Shown: positions 35,374-44,926 of the stretch, in pieces
How positions within the stretch are numbered: the stretch's first letter is position 1
How the letters are laid out: each line of letters begins with the position of its first letter
Origin: an uncultured Paracoccaceae bacterium
GTDB lineage: Bacteria; Pseudomonadota; Alphaproteobacteria; Rhodobacterales; Rhodobacteraceae
Reading direction: 5' to 3'
DNA length: 64,000 nt
Assembly (NCBI GenBank): GCA_947493145.1
Contig: CANLPZ010000001.1
Coordinates: 868,001 to 932,000 of the forward strand
Translations under genes and position numbers: made by a program
Notes under the pieces: model-generated
What the model saw: only the letters and a program-made list of their open reading frames with translations
Databases searched by the model: none
What the model was told of the DNA's origin: nothing

Positions 35374-36875
35374 CCGACAGTTTGCTTTCGCTACGTGGAT
35401 TGACCAAAGCCTACCCCGGTGTTGTTGCAAATGACGACGTGTCGTTTGAAATCGGACACGGAGAGGTCCACGCGCTGTTGGGCGAAAACGGTGCGGGAAA
35501 ATCAACATTGGTGAAAATGATCTATGGTTTGGTCAAACCTGATCATGGCGCAATGGTGTTGAATGGCGCTGAATTCACGCCATCACAACCACGTGTTGCG
35601 CGCGCGGCGGGTGTTGGAATGGTGTTCCAGCATTTCAGTTTGTTCGAAGCCCTAAACGTCGCTGAAAACATTTCGCTCGGGATGGAGAACCCACCAAACC
35701 AACGGGACCTGTCTGATCGAATTCGCGACGTGAGCCAAACCTACGGATTACCATTGGATCCAGAACGACGGGTTGGCGATTTATCCGCAGGTGAACGACA
35801 ACGCGTTGAAATCATCCGCTGTTTGCTGCAAAGCCCCAAACTGTTGATCATGGACGAACCGACCAGCGTCTTAACCCCGCAAGAGGTTGAAATTTTATTC
35901 GGAACATTGCGCAAACTGCGCGCCGAAGGAACCTCGATCCTTTATATTTCTCACAAACTCGAAGAAATCCGAAATTTATGTGATACCGCAACGGTGTTAC
36001 GATTGGGAAAAAAGGTCGCCACATGCGATCCCCGCGAAAAATCCGCCCGCGAATTGGCAGAAATGATGGTTGGTGCGAGTTTGCACATCCCTGAAAAAGC
36101 CGCAGCTGAGGCAGGCGAGGTCGTGCTTGAGATGCGCAATGTTGACCTAAAATCGCTGTCGCAATTTGGAACGTCCCTCAAATCAATCAGTTTCCAAGTC
36201 CATTCCGGGGAAGTGTTAGGCATCGGCGGCGTTGCCGGAAACGGCCAAGACGAGCTGTTGTCAGCGTTATCTGGTGAAGCGTTGACGCCGGACAGCGCGG
36301 TCATGTTTGAAGGCAAATCAATTGGCCAATTGGGGCCAAATGCACGCCGATCCATCAGCGTCCTCGCAGCGCCTGAAGAACGATTGGGGCACGCCGCTGC
36401 ACCAGACATGAGCCTTATTGAAAACGCATTGCTGACAGGACGCGCACGAAAAGGATTAGACAAAAACGGGTTTCTGCGCTGGGGCGCCGCGCGGCGATTT
36501 GCGAAAGACATCATTGAAAAATTTGATGTTCGCACCCCATCATCAAAAAACGCGGCACGTTCTTTGTCGGGCGGAAATCTGCAAAAATTTGTCATTGGCC
36601 GCGAAGTTTTACAAGACCCAAGGGTATTGGTCGTAAACCAGCCCACGTGGGGCGTTGATGCCGCCGCTGCTGCCGCCATTCGCCAAGCATTGTTGGATCT
36701 GGCTGCCAAGGGCGCGGCGATTATCGTGATCAGCCAAGATCTGGACGAACTTATGGAAATTAGCGATCAATTCTGCGCCCTCAACGAAGGACGTTTATCA
36801 AAGGCACGCCGCACCGCCGATTTAAACGTCGAAGAAATCGGTTTGATGATGGGGGGATCGTCGAATGCCGCATAA
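35370..36875 (+). CDS. ABC importer ATPase of the BMP/nucleoside family
   Basis: The 501-residue protein has two fused ATPase domains, as in simple-sugar and BMP-type nucleoside importers (YufO/NupA). The first is complete: Walker A GENGAGKST (about residues 37-45), LSAGERQRVEI and LLIMDEPTSVLTPQE. The second, from about residue 255, has the degenerate phosphate loop GVAGNGQDELL and a QPTWGVD motif in place of the usual Walker B Glu, which is typical of the family. Its place directly after xdhC, and the permeases and BMP protein that follow, point to purine base or nucleoside uptake. Confidence 0.93.
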   Translation: MTDSLLSLRGLTKAYPGVVANDDVSFEIGHGEVHALLGENGAGKSTLVKMIYGLVKPDHGAMVLNGAEFTPSQPRVARAAGVGMVFQHFSLFEALNVAENISLGMENPPNQRDLSDRIRDVSQTYGLPLDPERRVGDLSAGERQRVEIIRCLLQSPKLLIMDEPTSVLTPQEVEILFGTLRKLRAEGTSILYISHKLEEIRNLCDTATVLRLGKKVATCDPREKSARELAEMMVGASLHIPEKAAAEAGEVVLEMRNVDLKSLSQFGTSLKSISFQVHSGEVLGIGGVAGNGQDELLSALSGEALTPDSAVMFEGKSIGQLGPNARRSISVLAAPEERLGHAAAPDMSLIENALLTGRARKGLDKNGFLRWGAARRFAKDIIEKFDVRTPSSKNAARSLSGGNLQKFVIGREVLQDPRVLVVNQPTWGVDAAAAAAIRQALLDLAAKGAAIIVISQDLDELMEISDQFCALNEGRLSKARRTADLNVEEIGLMMGGSSNAA

Positions 36876-36941
36876 ACTGCATCCCTTACGGTGTGCCGCG
36901 ATGGGCGGCGATTTGAGTATTTTGGCAAAGAAGAAACGAAA

Positions 36942-38024
36942 ATGTTGAAGCTTGAAAAACGCCCTGAACCCAGCCGACTGTGGACCGCGATTACGCCTGT
37001 TATCGCTGTTCTTGCGACGATGGTGTTTGGTGGTTTGCTGTTCGCCGCGCTTGGGAAAGACCCTTTTGTGGCGATCCGCACAATTTTTTACGATCCGCTC
37101 TTTTCCGAATTCGCATGGTTTTACCGTCCGCAATTGTTGATCAAAGGGGCTCCCTTAATTCTGATCGCAATCGGACTTTCACTGGGTTTTAGAGCGGGCA
37201 TTTGGAACATCGGGGCCGAAGGTCAATACATCGTGGGCGCAATATGTGGCGCAGGCGTTGGCTTGGCGTTTTATCCTGCGGAAAGCTGGTTCATTTTTCC
37301 CGCCATGATCATCGCTGGCGCAGTGGGCGGATTTTTATGGGCGATGATCCCCGCGCTTTTGAAAACGCGATTTGGCACTAACGAAATTCTTGTCTCTTTG
37401 ATGTTGGTCTATGTGGCTGAACAGCTGCTTGCATCCATGTCCCTTGGGCTTTTGAAAAATCCTGATGGTTTTGGATTTCCCGGATCGCGGAATTTGCAAC
37501 ACTACCCCAGCGCGCATAATGCTGAAATTATCAGCGGTTGGGGCATTCATTGGGGCGTCGTTGCGGCCTTTATCGCCGTCATTTTTGCCTATGTTTTGCT
37601 TGCGCGTCACGTCTTAGGGTTCCAGATCAAATTAACGGGCGAAAGCCCTCGCGCGGCCAAGTTTGCAGGCGTTAACCCAACCCGTTTGGTTGTGGTTTGT
37701 TTGGGTTTATCAGGGGCATTGGCAGGACTGGCTGGACTGTTCGAAGTGTCTGGCCCTGCCGGACAAATAAGCATCGACTTTAACGTCGGGTATGGTTTCA
37801 CCGCGATCATCGTTGCCTTTCTTGGACGTTTGCATCCGGTTGGAATACTGCTCGCAGGTCTGTTGATGGCGTTGACATATATTGGTGGCGAGATTGCACA
37901 ATCGAACCTCGGCTTGCCGTCCGCGGCGATCCAAGCGTTCCAAGGGATGCTGTTGTTTTTCCTTCTGGCGGTCGACGTTTTGACCAATTTCAAAATTAAA
38001 TTCCGTAACGAACGGGTGGCGTAG
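36942..38024 (+). CDS. ABC importer permease 1 of the BMP/nucleoside family
   Basis: I chose the ATG at 36942 (MLKLEKRPEPS); an upstream in-frame ATG at 36891 adds a sequence unlike the family. The 360-residue protein has about ten hydrophobic spans and the family signatures GIWNIGAEGQYIVGAICG (about 88-105), RFGTNEILVSLML and GESPRAAKFAGVNP (the coupling loop contacting the ATPase). It corresponds to the NupP/YufP type. It overlaps the second permease by one base (TAGTG). Confidence 0.92.
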   Translation: MLKLEKRPEPSRLWTAITPVIAVLATMVFGGLLFAALGKDPFVAIRTIFYDPLFSEFAWFYRPQLLIKGAPLILIAIGLSLGFRAGIWNIGAEGQYIVGAICGAGVGLAFYPAESWFIFPAMIIAGAVGGFLWAMIPALLKTRFGTNEILVSLMLVYVAEQLLASMSLGLLKNPDGFGFPGSRNLQHYPSAHNAEIISGWGIHWGVVAAFIAVIFAYVLLARHVLGFQIKLTGESPRAAKFAGVNPTRLVVVCLGLSGALAGLAGLFEVSGPAGQISIDFNVGYGFTAIIVAFLGRLHPVGILLAGLLMALTYIGGEIAQSNLGLPSAAIQAFQGMLLFFLLAVDVLTNFKIKFRNERVA

Positions 38025-38956
38025 TGGATTTATCAGCAATTAACCCCGTTCTTTTGATCGCGTCTTTGATGGTTGCCGCGACACCGATCCTTTTGGCGGC
38101 CATCGGCGAATTGGTCGTGGAAAAGGCCGGCGTATTGAACCTTGGTGTTGAGGGGATGATGATCACCGGTGCGATCTGTGGTTTTGCAATCGCGGTTGAA
38201 ACCGGTTCGCCGATGTTGGGATTGATTGCCGCCGCCGCTGGGGGCGCCGTTCTGTCGCTCCTCTTTGGGGTTCTGACACAATATTTACTGTCGAACCAAG
38301 TCGCGACGGGTCTTGCCTTAACCCTCTTTGGTTTGGGGTTATCTGCGCTGTTGGGGCAAAGTTATGTGGGCGTGAAGCCCCCTGCGTCTGCGCGATTGGA
38401 CATTCCGGTCCTCAGTGACATTCCCGTCATTGGTCAAATCCTGTTTGGTCACAGCTTTGTTGTCTACCTTGGTATTTTCCTTGTGGTGGCAGTATGGTTT
38501 TTCTTGAACAAAACCCGTGGCGGGTTGGTGTTGCGCGCTGTGGGCGAAAACCATGATGCCGCGCATGCCTTGGGATACAAAGTCGTTCGCATACGCATGA
38601 TGGCCATCGCCTTTGGCGGGGCGTGTGCTGGGCTTGGCGGCGCGTCGCTGTCGCTGGTGCGCGTGCCACAATGGACCGAAGGCATGACCGCCGGCGCGGG
38701 TTGGATCGCGCTTGCGATCGTCGTTTTCGCCAGCTGGAAACCAGTTCGCGTTTTGCTGGGTGCTTATCTTTTTGGCGGTGTGACTGTTTTACAGTTAAAC
38801 TTGCAAGCAGCGGGGGTTTCGATTCCCGTCGAATACTTGTCCATGTCGCCATATCTGATAACGATCATTGTGCTTGTTATAATTTCGACTGATCGATCAA
38901 AGGCTGCACTAAACGCACCTGCGTCATTGGGCCGGATTTTTCACGCCTCGTCATAA
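38024..38956 (+). CDS. ABC importer permease 2 of the BMP/nucleoside family
   Basis: A 310-residue permease of the NupQ/YufQ type, starting with GTG in a TAGTG junction with the first permease. Signatures are ATPILLAAIGELVVEKAGVL (about 19-38) and LNLGVEGMMITGAICGFA, and the coupling loop RAVGENHDAAHALGY (about 170-184). About eight hydrophobic spans. With the first permease it forms the membrane channel of the putative purine importer. Confidence 0.92.
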   Translation: MDLSAINPVLLIASLMVAATPILLAAIGELVVEKAGVLNLGVEGMMITGAICGFAIAVETGSPMLGLIAAAAGGAVLSLLFGVLTQYLLSNQVATGLALTLFGLGLSALLGQSYVGVKPPASARLDIPVLSDIPVIGQILFGHSFVVYLGIFLVVAVWFFLNKTRGGLVLRAVGENHDAAHALGYKVVRIRMMAIAFGGACAGLGGASLSLVRVPQWTEGMTAGAGWIALAIVVFASWKPVRVLLGAYLFGGVTVLQLNLQAAGVSIPVEYLSMSPYLITIIVLVIISTDRSKAALNAPASLGRIFHASS

Positions 38957-38996
38957 GAATCGGGGCGGATGCTAACCAACCAGGGGAGAGACCTGA

Positions 38997-40070
38997 ATGA
39001 ACTTGAAATCACTACTTGCCAGTGCAGCTGTCGCACTGACCACTGCTGGCGCCGCCTATGCGGATGACCCAACCAAAGTTGGATTTGTCTATGTTGGCCC
39101 AGTCGGCGACGGCGGTTGGACATATGAACACAACATCGGTCGTTTGGCCGTCGAAGAAGAATTCGGCGACAAGGTTGAAACCGTTTTTGTTGAAAACGTA
39201 CCAGAAGGTGCCGACGCAGAACGTGTAATGACACAGATGGCATTGGAAGGCGCTGATCTGATTTTCACAACATCATTTGGTTATATGGACCCAACGATCA
39301 ATGTTGCGGCGAAATTCCCGAATGTGAAATTTGAACATGCGACCGGTTACAAACGTGCTGACAACGTTTCGACGTATTCTGCGCGTTTTTACGAAGGCCG
39401 CGCAGTCCAAGGCCACATTGCGGGTAAAATGACCAAAACCAACAAAGTTGGTTACATCGCATCCTTCCCAATTCCAGAAGTGATCCGTGGTATCAACTCG
39501 GCCTATCTTCACGCGTCAAAGGTCAACCCAGACGTCGAGTTTAACATCGTTTGGGTGTACACTTGGTTTGATCCAACCAAAGAAGCAGATGCTGCAAAAG
39601 CTTTGATCGAACAAGGCGCAGACGTGATCTTGCAACACACAGACTCAACAGCGCCGCAAGCTGCGGCTCAGGAAGCTGGAAACGTTATCACATTCGGTCA
39701 AGCGTCGGATATGGCTGAATACGGCCCGTTCCCACGCGTGTCTTCGATCATCGACAACTGGTCCCCATATTACATCGACCGCACACGTGCTGTGATGGAT
39801 GGAACATGGGAAAGCGTTGACACTTGGGATGGTATCTCAACTGGTATGGTTGGCATTGGTGAAATCACCGACGCAGTGCCTGCTGACGTAAAAGCAGAAG
39901 CGTTGGCAATGGTCGAAGCGATGCGCGCAGGCGAATACCACCCGTTCACCGGACCGATCAACAAACAAGACGGTTCTGCTTGGCTGGCTGACGGCGAAGT
40001 TTCAGAAGACGGCCCATTGTTGGGCATGAACTTCTACATCGAAGGTGTGACAGGCGACATTCCGCAATAA
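38997..40070 (+). CDS. BMP-family substrate-binding lipoprotein-like periplasmic protein
   Basis: The 357-residue periplasmic binding protein has a signal peptide (residues 1-22, ending AAYAD) without a lipobox Cys, so it should be soluble in the periplasm. Family features are KVGFVYVGPVGDGGW (about 27-41) and TTSFGYMDPT, and HTGSTAP-like HTDSTAPQ. BMP proteins bind nucleosides or purines; the gene order xdhABC-ATPase-permeases-BMP makes a purine base the likely ligand here. A GGGGAGAG site nine bases upstream and the strong terminator after it fit high expression, usual for binding proteins. Confidence 0.93.
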   Translation: MNLKSLLASAAVALTTAGAAYADDPTKVGFVYVGPVGDGGWTYEHNIGRLAVEEEFGDKVETVFVENVPEGADAERVMTQMALEGADLIFTTSFGYMDPTINVAAKFPNVKFEHATGYKRADNVSTYSARFYEGRAVQGHIAGKMTKTNKVGYIASFPIPEVIRGINSAYLHASKVNPDVEFNIVWVYTWFDPTKEADAAKALIEQGADVILQHTDSTAPQAAAQEAGNVITFGQASDMAEYGPFPRVSSIIDNWSPYYIDRTRAVMDGTWESVDTWDGISTGMVGIGEITDAVPADVKAEALAMVEAMRAGEYHPFTGPINKQDGSAWLADGEVSEDGPLLGMNFYIEGVTGDIPQ

Positions 40071-40090
40071 GCGGCTGAAAATTTCAAACC

Positions 40091-40122
40091 GAAAGCCCGC
40101 CACTTTGGCGGGCTTTCTTTTT
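40091..40122 (+). terminator. Rho-independent terminator of the xdh-importer operon
   Basis: GAAAGCCCGCCA (40091-40102) pairs with TGGCGGGCTTTC (40106-40117), a perfect 12-bp stem with a three-base loop, followed by five T residues (40118-40122). It is the strongest terminator in the window and marks the end of the operon 20 bases after the BMP stop. Confidence 0.95.
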
Positions 40123-40189
40123 CTAAAGACTGGAAAACAACATCTATTGTCGATAGGTTCGCGGTAACAATTCTGATGAGGCAACAACC

Positions 40190-40591
40190 ATGGCAAGACG
40201 CGGCGCGGGCGGAACTTCTGGAGGCGAAGGCGCCTTTATCCTTGGTTTGATCATGATGATCGCAGGCGGGTATCTGCTGTTGAAAGGGATCATCATACGC
40301 CCGCAATTCGGCATGGGCATGACCGCGTTTACCGTGGGCGGGTTTCCAGTAACGACCGGTATGATCTTTATCCCATTTATGTTTGGCGTCGGTCTTATTT
40401 TTTACAATGCAAAACTATGGGTCGGATGGCTGTTGGCCTTAGGATCAGTTGTCGCATTGGTCGCTGGTGTTCTTGCAAGCATCACACTCAGCATGGCTGG
40501 AATGAGCGTTTTTGAATTGATGATGATCCTTGTGCTGCTTGTCGGCGGTGTTGGTCTTTTCCTGCGTTCGCTCGTTGAAAGTCGGCGATAA
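40190..40591 (+). CDS. Small membrane protein with four hydrophobic spans
   Basis: The 133-residue protein has a Gly/Arg-rich N-terminus (MARRGAGGTSGGEGA), then four hydrophobic segments at about residues 15-34, 50-68, 74-97 and 104-124, and a basic C-terminus. I do not recognise a named family. Its TAATG junction couples it to the aldo/keto reductase gene. No catalytic or binding residues can be pointed to. Confidence 0.75.
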   Translation: MARRGAGGTSGGEGAFILGLIMMIAGGYLLLKGIIIRPQFGMGMTAFTVGGFPVTTGMIFIPFMFGVGLIFYNAKLWVGWLLALGSVVALVAGVLASITLSMAGMSVFELMMILVLLVGGVGLFLRSLVESRR

Positions 40592-41517
40592 TGTTGCGCA
40601 CGGTTTCAGGAGCCCCAGTTTCCAAACTTGCATATGGATGTATGCAATGGGGCGGGACAGCTGACCAATCCGCAGCACGCGCCATGTTCGATGCCTGCGT
40701 CAATGCCGGTATCACTCATTTTGACACGGCCAATGGATATACCAACGGGCAATCGGAAACGATGCTGGGAACACTCACCAAACAAAATCGCGACAGGTTG
40801 TTCATCGCCAGCAAAGTCGGATACGTCGGCGGTTGTTCGCGTGCAATCCTGACGCAACAGTTTGATGTCACGCGACAGCGTTTGGACATGGACCAAATCG
40901 ATCTGTTGTACCTTCATCGCTTTGACGACAGCACACCACTGGAAGAAACCTTTGAAACCATGGCGCGTTTCCAATCAGACGGGATGATCCGCCATATCGG
41001 TGTATCAAATTACGCTGCATGGCAGGTGGTAAAGGCGAATTCAGTTGCGAAATCGCTCGATACCAAAATCGATGCAATACAGCCGATGTATAATCTGGTG
41101 AAACGTCAGGCAGAGGTTGAAATTTTTCCGATGTCCGTTGATCAAGACATTTCAATTTTCCCGTATTCACCACTGGGTGGTGGCCTGCTGACCGGTAAAT
41201 ACGCGGCGCAAGGAACGGGGCGTTTGTCGACAGATGAACGGTATGCCGCGCGATATGGGCCCGAATGGATGCATGAAACAGCGACTTCTTTTGCAGCCTT
41301 CGCGAAAAATCGCGGTGTTGACCCTGCGACACTCGCTGTGGCGTGGGCCGCCCGTCACCAAAGCGGCCTGATGCCCATCATATCGGCACGTTCGCTGGCC
41401 CAATTGGAACCGTCCTTGAACGCGTTAGAATTCGAACTATCGGATGCGGACTACGCGGAAATTACAGCCCTTTCAAAACCCCCTGCCCCCGCGACAGATC
41501 GGTTGGAAGAGGTTTAA
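40591..41517 (+). CDS. Aldo/keto reductase
   Basis: The 308-residue NADPH-dependent oxidoreductase has the AKR tetrad: Asp and Tyr in FDTANGYTNGQSE (about residues 45-57), Lys in IASKVGYV (about 73-80) and His in LYLHRFDDS (about 107-115). FPYSPLGGGLLTGKY and SARSLAQLEPSLNAL near the C-terminus are the cofactor-binding region. It is closest in feel to the YdhF-like group. Its substrate is not predictable. It overlaps the convergent Hint gene by four bases. Confidence 0.92.
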   Translation: MLRTVSGAPVSKLAYGCMQWGGTADQSAARAMFDACVNAGITHFDTANGYTNGQSETMLGTLTKQNRDRLFIASKVGYVGGCSRAILTQQFDVTRQRLDMDQIDLLYLHRFDDSTPLEETFETMARFQSDGMIRHIGVSNYAAWQVVKANSVAKSLDTKIDAIQPMYNLVKRQAEVEIFPMSVDQDISIFPYSPLGGGLLTGKYAAQGTGRLSTDERYAARYGPEWMHETATSFAAFAKNRGVDPATLAVAWAARHQSGLMPIISARSLAQLEPSLNALEFELSDADYAEITALSKPPAPATDRLEEV

Positions 41518-42143
41518 GCCACCGCGGCAAGAAATTCCCATGACCGAACGGTCAGGTAATCCAACTCTTTTGGTTTTTCACCCATTGGCAGCGTTGGAAA
41601 CAGCCCAAACAGCTCCTCGCGCTCTGTTGCGCTTAGCGCCGCGACAGCGCGTTCGCTGGGGAAAAAGCTCTCGTTTGCGGTTCCGTTCGCGTAAACTATT
41701 TCATGTTGGTCAAATACCAAATGATAATAGGTCAACTCTGTCACCGAGCTATCCACAAAAATGTTTTCAAAGCTGGCTGTCAGCGATTGCGCCCGAACAA
41801 GAACCGCATCTTCCGCAAAATTAAGAGGGATTTGGATCGACGAATACAGAATTTTATGTTGCTGGCTGACCAAAAGATCCGAATGCGGCGCACCGAACCC
41901 TAAGGCGCCAGCCTTAATCCGAACTGGATAAAACTTGCGGTTTGCAGCCAGCTCCTCGGCGCTGAGTGTGCGGCTGTGGACCATTCGAATAGGTTGAAAC
42001 CCGTTGTCGCGCGTTTGAACCAGATCCCCGACACACAAAGATTCAACAGGAACTTCGCCCCGTTCGGTTTTGATCATCGCCCCTGTTGCGACGCAATTTA
42101 CGTCATTTGTCGACACAGGTTTTGCTGCCGTGAAATCTGTCAT
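41514..42143 (-). CDS. Hint-domain protein
   Basis: I chose the ATG at 42143 (MTDFTAAKPV). The 209-residue product is nearly all one Hint (Hedgehog/intein) domain of the type abundant in Rhodobacterales: CVATGAMIKTERGEVPVES from Cys17, GDLVQTRDNGFQPI (about 38-51), and the histidine motif LLVSQQHKIL near residue 90. A C-terminal segment HLVFDQHEIVYANGTANESFF matches the family. There is no toxin, adhesin or calcium-repeat domain attached, so it could be a stand-alone processing domain or a relic of a larger secreted protein. Confidence 0.85.
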   Translation of the reverse strand: MTDFTAAKPVSTNDVNCVATGAMIKTERGEVPVESLCVGDLVQTRDNGFQPIRMVHSRTLSAEELAANRKFYPVRIKAGALGFGAPHSDLLVSQQHKILYSSIQIPLNFAEDAVLVRAQSLTASFENIFVDSSVTELTYYHLVFDQHEIVYANGTANESFFPSERAVAALSATEREELFGLFPTLPMGEKPKELDYLTVRSWEFLAAVA

Positions 42144-42229
42144 GTATCTGCCCTTTTCAGCCCGTTTTGGGTCCTTGTTGACAGATTGATTACTGTGGCG
42201 AGGTGGCAGCGTAATGTCGCAAATTAGGA

Positions 42230-42260
42230 AACAATGGGGCAAAAACCACGCCCCATTGTT
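42230..42260 (-). terminator. Strong hairpin after the GcvT-family oxidoreductase
   Basis: AACAATGGGGC (42230-42240) and GCCCCATTGTT (42250-42260) form a perfect 11-bp stem with a nine-base loop, starting 11 bases after the oxidoreductase stop on the minus strand. The U-tract is short (three T residues), so termination may be partial. Confidence 0.75.
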
Positions 42261-42271
42261 GCGTTACGAAC

Positions 42272-44776
42272 TTAACAGTCTTTGCGAATTGTTTCGTTCC
42301 TTGGATCATAAGGGCTGTCGCAGGTAATCGTTGCCGGAAACATTTGATCAAGCATTTTCACCTGTAATTTCGTACCCTCGACCGCCAGTTCTGGCGGCAC
42401 ATAGCCCATGCCGATCGATTTCTCAAACGCGACCGAATATCCACCCGACGTCAAACGACCAACACGTTTTCCGTCATGGTACAATGCTTCGCGCCCCCAA
42501 GGGTCTGCATCAGCTGGGCCATCAATCAAAACGGTCACGCATTTAGCCCGAACACCTGTGGCCACCATCTCTTCCTTGCCATGAAATTCTTTTGACAGAT
42601 CAATGAAACGCGGCAGGTCGGCCTCTGCCGGTGTCGCATCGCGGCCCAATTCAGTGCCGAACGCACGATACGATTTTTCCTGACGCAACCAGTTCTGAGC
42701 ACGCGCACCGACCAATTTCATTCCATGTTTTTTGCCCGCGGTTTCCAACAGATCAAAAAGATAGTTTTGCATTTCGATCGGGTGGTGAAGTTCCCAACCA
42801 AGTTCGCCTGTATACGCAACACGTATCGCATTTACGGGACACATACCCAATTCGATTTGCCGCGCAGACAGCCATGGGAACCGCTTATTCGACAATGCGG
42901 TCGCAGGATCGGCATCGACGATAACGTCGTTCAAAACATCGCGTGACTTTGGCCCTGCAATGGCAAAGACGCCCCACTGTGTGGTGACATCTTGGATTTC
43001 GATGTAACCAAATTCGCCCATCTTATCCTCTGCCGCTTTGCGCAGGTAATCGGCATCATATTCGGTCCACGCCCCCGCCGACACGAGGTAATAATTGTTT
43101 TCCCCATTGCGAACGATTGTATATTCGGTCCGCGTTGTGCCAGCCGACGTCAATGCATAGGTCAGATTGATACGGCCAATTTTGGGCAACTTGTTACACG
43201 TAAACCAATCCAAAAATGCCGTCGCACCGGGTCCTTTGACCACATGTTTGGTGAACGCGGTGGCATCGATTAAGCCAACGCCATTTCGGATCGCCTTGGC
43301 TTCGTCGACCGCATGTTGCCACCAACCTCCACGACGGAAACTGCGGGCGTCTTTGTCGAAACTCTCTGGCGCATTCAGCGGCCCAAAATAATTCGGACGT
43401 TCCCAACCATTCACCCAACCAAATTGTGCGCCGCGTTCTTTCTGGCGATCATAGACAGGCGACGTTCGCAACGGACGGCAAGCTTCGCGTTCTTCGTCCG
43501 GATGGTGCAAAATATAAACGTGTTCATAGCATTCTTCGTTCTTGCGGGCCGCGAATTCCGTCGTCATCCAGTTCTGGCTGTACCGTTTAGGATCAAGCGA
43601 GGCCATGTCGATTTCTGCCTCACCATCGACCATCATCTGTGCAAGGTAATACCCTGTACCACCTGCGGCTGTGATCCCGAATGAAAACCCTTCGGCCAAC
43701 CACATATTCCGCAGGCCCGGTGCCGGTCCCACAAGCGGGTTGCCGTCAGGCGTGTAACAAATCGGCCCGTTGAAATCATCCTTCAGACCACTGTCGGCGC
43801 AACTTGGTACCCGTTCCGCCATCGCCATATATTGATCCGCGATCCGATCCAGATCGAGCGGGAACAAATCCGCGCGGAAACTATCGGGAACGCCATGTTC
43901 AAACCGCGCTGGCGCGCCGTGTTCGTAAATCCCCAAAATCCAACCACCGCGTTCTTCGCGGGCATAGCTTTCGTTGTCAGCATCGCGAACCACGGGGTGT
44001 TCCGGATTGCCTGCTTCGCGCCATTTCACCAATTCGGGGTCTTTGTCCATAACGATGAACGTATGTTCAACGGGGATCGCTGGCATTTTGATACCAAGCA
44101 TCTGCGCCGTGCGTTGTGCATGGTTGCCTGACGCCGTCACAACATGTTCGGCCGTGATCACAACCTGTTCGTCGCTCTCCACCAAATTGCCGCCCTGTTC
44201 CACCATTTTGGTGCAGGTGACTTCCCAATGCGACCCGTTCCAATGAAATTTGTCAGCTTGAAGCTTGCGCACAATATCAACACCGCGTTGACGCGCGCCC
44301 TTGGCCATAGCCTGCGTGACATCGGCGGGGTTAATGTAACCATCTTCCGTGTGGTACAACGCACCTTTCAAATCGTCAGTTTTGATCAGCGGCCAACGTT
44401 CTTTGATCTGATCCGGCGTTAACCATTCGTATTTGACATCGCAGGTTTCCGCGGTCGAGGCATACAACATGAACTCATCCATACGGTCCTGCGTCTGCGC
44501 CATTCGCAGGTTTCCAACAACAGCGAAACCGGCGTTTAATCCTGTTTCCTCTTCGAGTGTTTTATAAAAATCGACAGAATATTTATGGATATGGGTTGTC
44601 GCATATGACATGTTGAACAACGGTAACAACCCTGCCGCGTGCCATGTTGACCCAGACGTCAATTCGTCCCGTTCAACCAACATCACATCATCCCAACCCG
44701 CCTTTGCCAAATGATATGCAATCGACGTTCCAACGGCACCACCACCAACAACCAGCGCTTTGACTTGCGTTTTCAT
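42272..44776 (-). CDS. FAD-dependent dimethylglycine/sarcosine dehydrogenase-like protein (GcvT family)
   Basis: I chose the ATG at 44776 (MKTQVKALVVGGG); the longer frame runs into panC. The 834-residue protein has an N-terminal DAO-type FAD domain (VVGGGAVGTSIAYHLAKAG, about residues 9-27), the covalent-FAD histidine in GSTWHAAGLLP (about 42-52), and from about residue 450 a GcvT-like folate-binding domain with its C-terminal barrel. Such enzymes demethylate dimethylglycine or sarcosine and pass the one-carbon unit to tetrahydrofolate, part of glycine betaine breakdown in marine roseobacters. The exact substrate is uncertain because several paralogues exist in these genomes. It is divergent from panC. 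Confidence 0.88.
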   Translation of the reverse strand: MKTQVKALVVGGGAVGTSIAYHLAKAGWDDVMLVERDELTSGSTWHAAGLLPLFNMSYATTHIHKYSVDFYKTLEEETGLNAGFAVVGNLRMAQTQDRMDEFMLYASTAETCDVKYEWLTPDQIKERWPLIKTDDLKGALYHTEDGYINPADVTQAMAKGARQRGVDIVRKLQADKFHWNGSHWEVTCTKMVEQGGNLVESDEQVVITAEHVVTASGNHAQRTAQMLGIKMPAIPVEHTFIVMDKDPELVKWREAGNPEHPVVRDADNESYAREERGGWILGIYEHGAPARFEHGVPDSFRADLFPLDLDRIADQYMAMAERVPSCADSGLKDDFNGPICYTPDGNPLVGPAPGLRNMWLAEGFSFGITAAGGTGYYLAQMMVDGEAEIDMASLDPKRYSQNWMTTEFAARKNEECYEHVYILHHPDEEREACRPLRTSPVYDRQKERGAQFGWVNGWERPNYFGPLNAPESFDKDARSFRRGGWWQHAVDEAKAIRNGVGLIDATAFTKHVVKGPGATAFLDWFTCNKLPKIGRINLTYALTSAGTTRTEYTIVRNGENNYYLVSAGAWTEYDADYLRKAAEDKMGEFGYIEIQDVTTQWGVFAIAGPKSRDVLNDVIVDADPATALSNKRFPWLSARQIELGMCPVNAIRVAYTGELGWELHHPIEMQNYLFDLLETAGKKHGMKLVGARAQNWLRQEKSYRAFGTELGRDATPAEADLPRFIDLSKEFHGKEEMVATGVRAKCVTVLIDGPADADPWGREALYHDGKRVGRLTSGGYSVAFEKSIGMGYVPPELAVEGTKLQVKMLDQMFPATITCDSPYDPRNETIRKDC

Positions 44777-44899
44777 AGAGCGACTCCCAAAATCTTTGCA
44801 GTTATTTTGCCGCAATTTTCGGTCGCGCGCGAGGTCCAGCCGACGCCTTGCCTCATAAAACCGACGCAGGGTGATCGCTTGTGCGGTCTCAGCATTGCG

Positions 44900-44926
44900 C
44901 GTATCAATCCGATACGTTTTAGTTTT
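44900..44926 (+). terminator. Terminator-like hairpin in the panC leader
   Basis: CGTATC (44900-44905) pairs with GATACG (44911-44916), followed by TTTTAGTTTTT (44917-44927). The stem is only six pairs, so it is weak. It sits about 10 bases before the panC ATG, where it could attenuate transcription or act on translation. No gene upstream on the plus strand needs a terminator. Confidence 0.45.

Noticed and set aside
35951-36709. 252-codon open frame on the minus strand inside the importer ATPase gene
   Set aside because: It lies wholly antisense to a strongly conserved ATPase, has no recognisable domain and is rich in Ser, Arg and Pro, as expected of a shadow frame.
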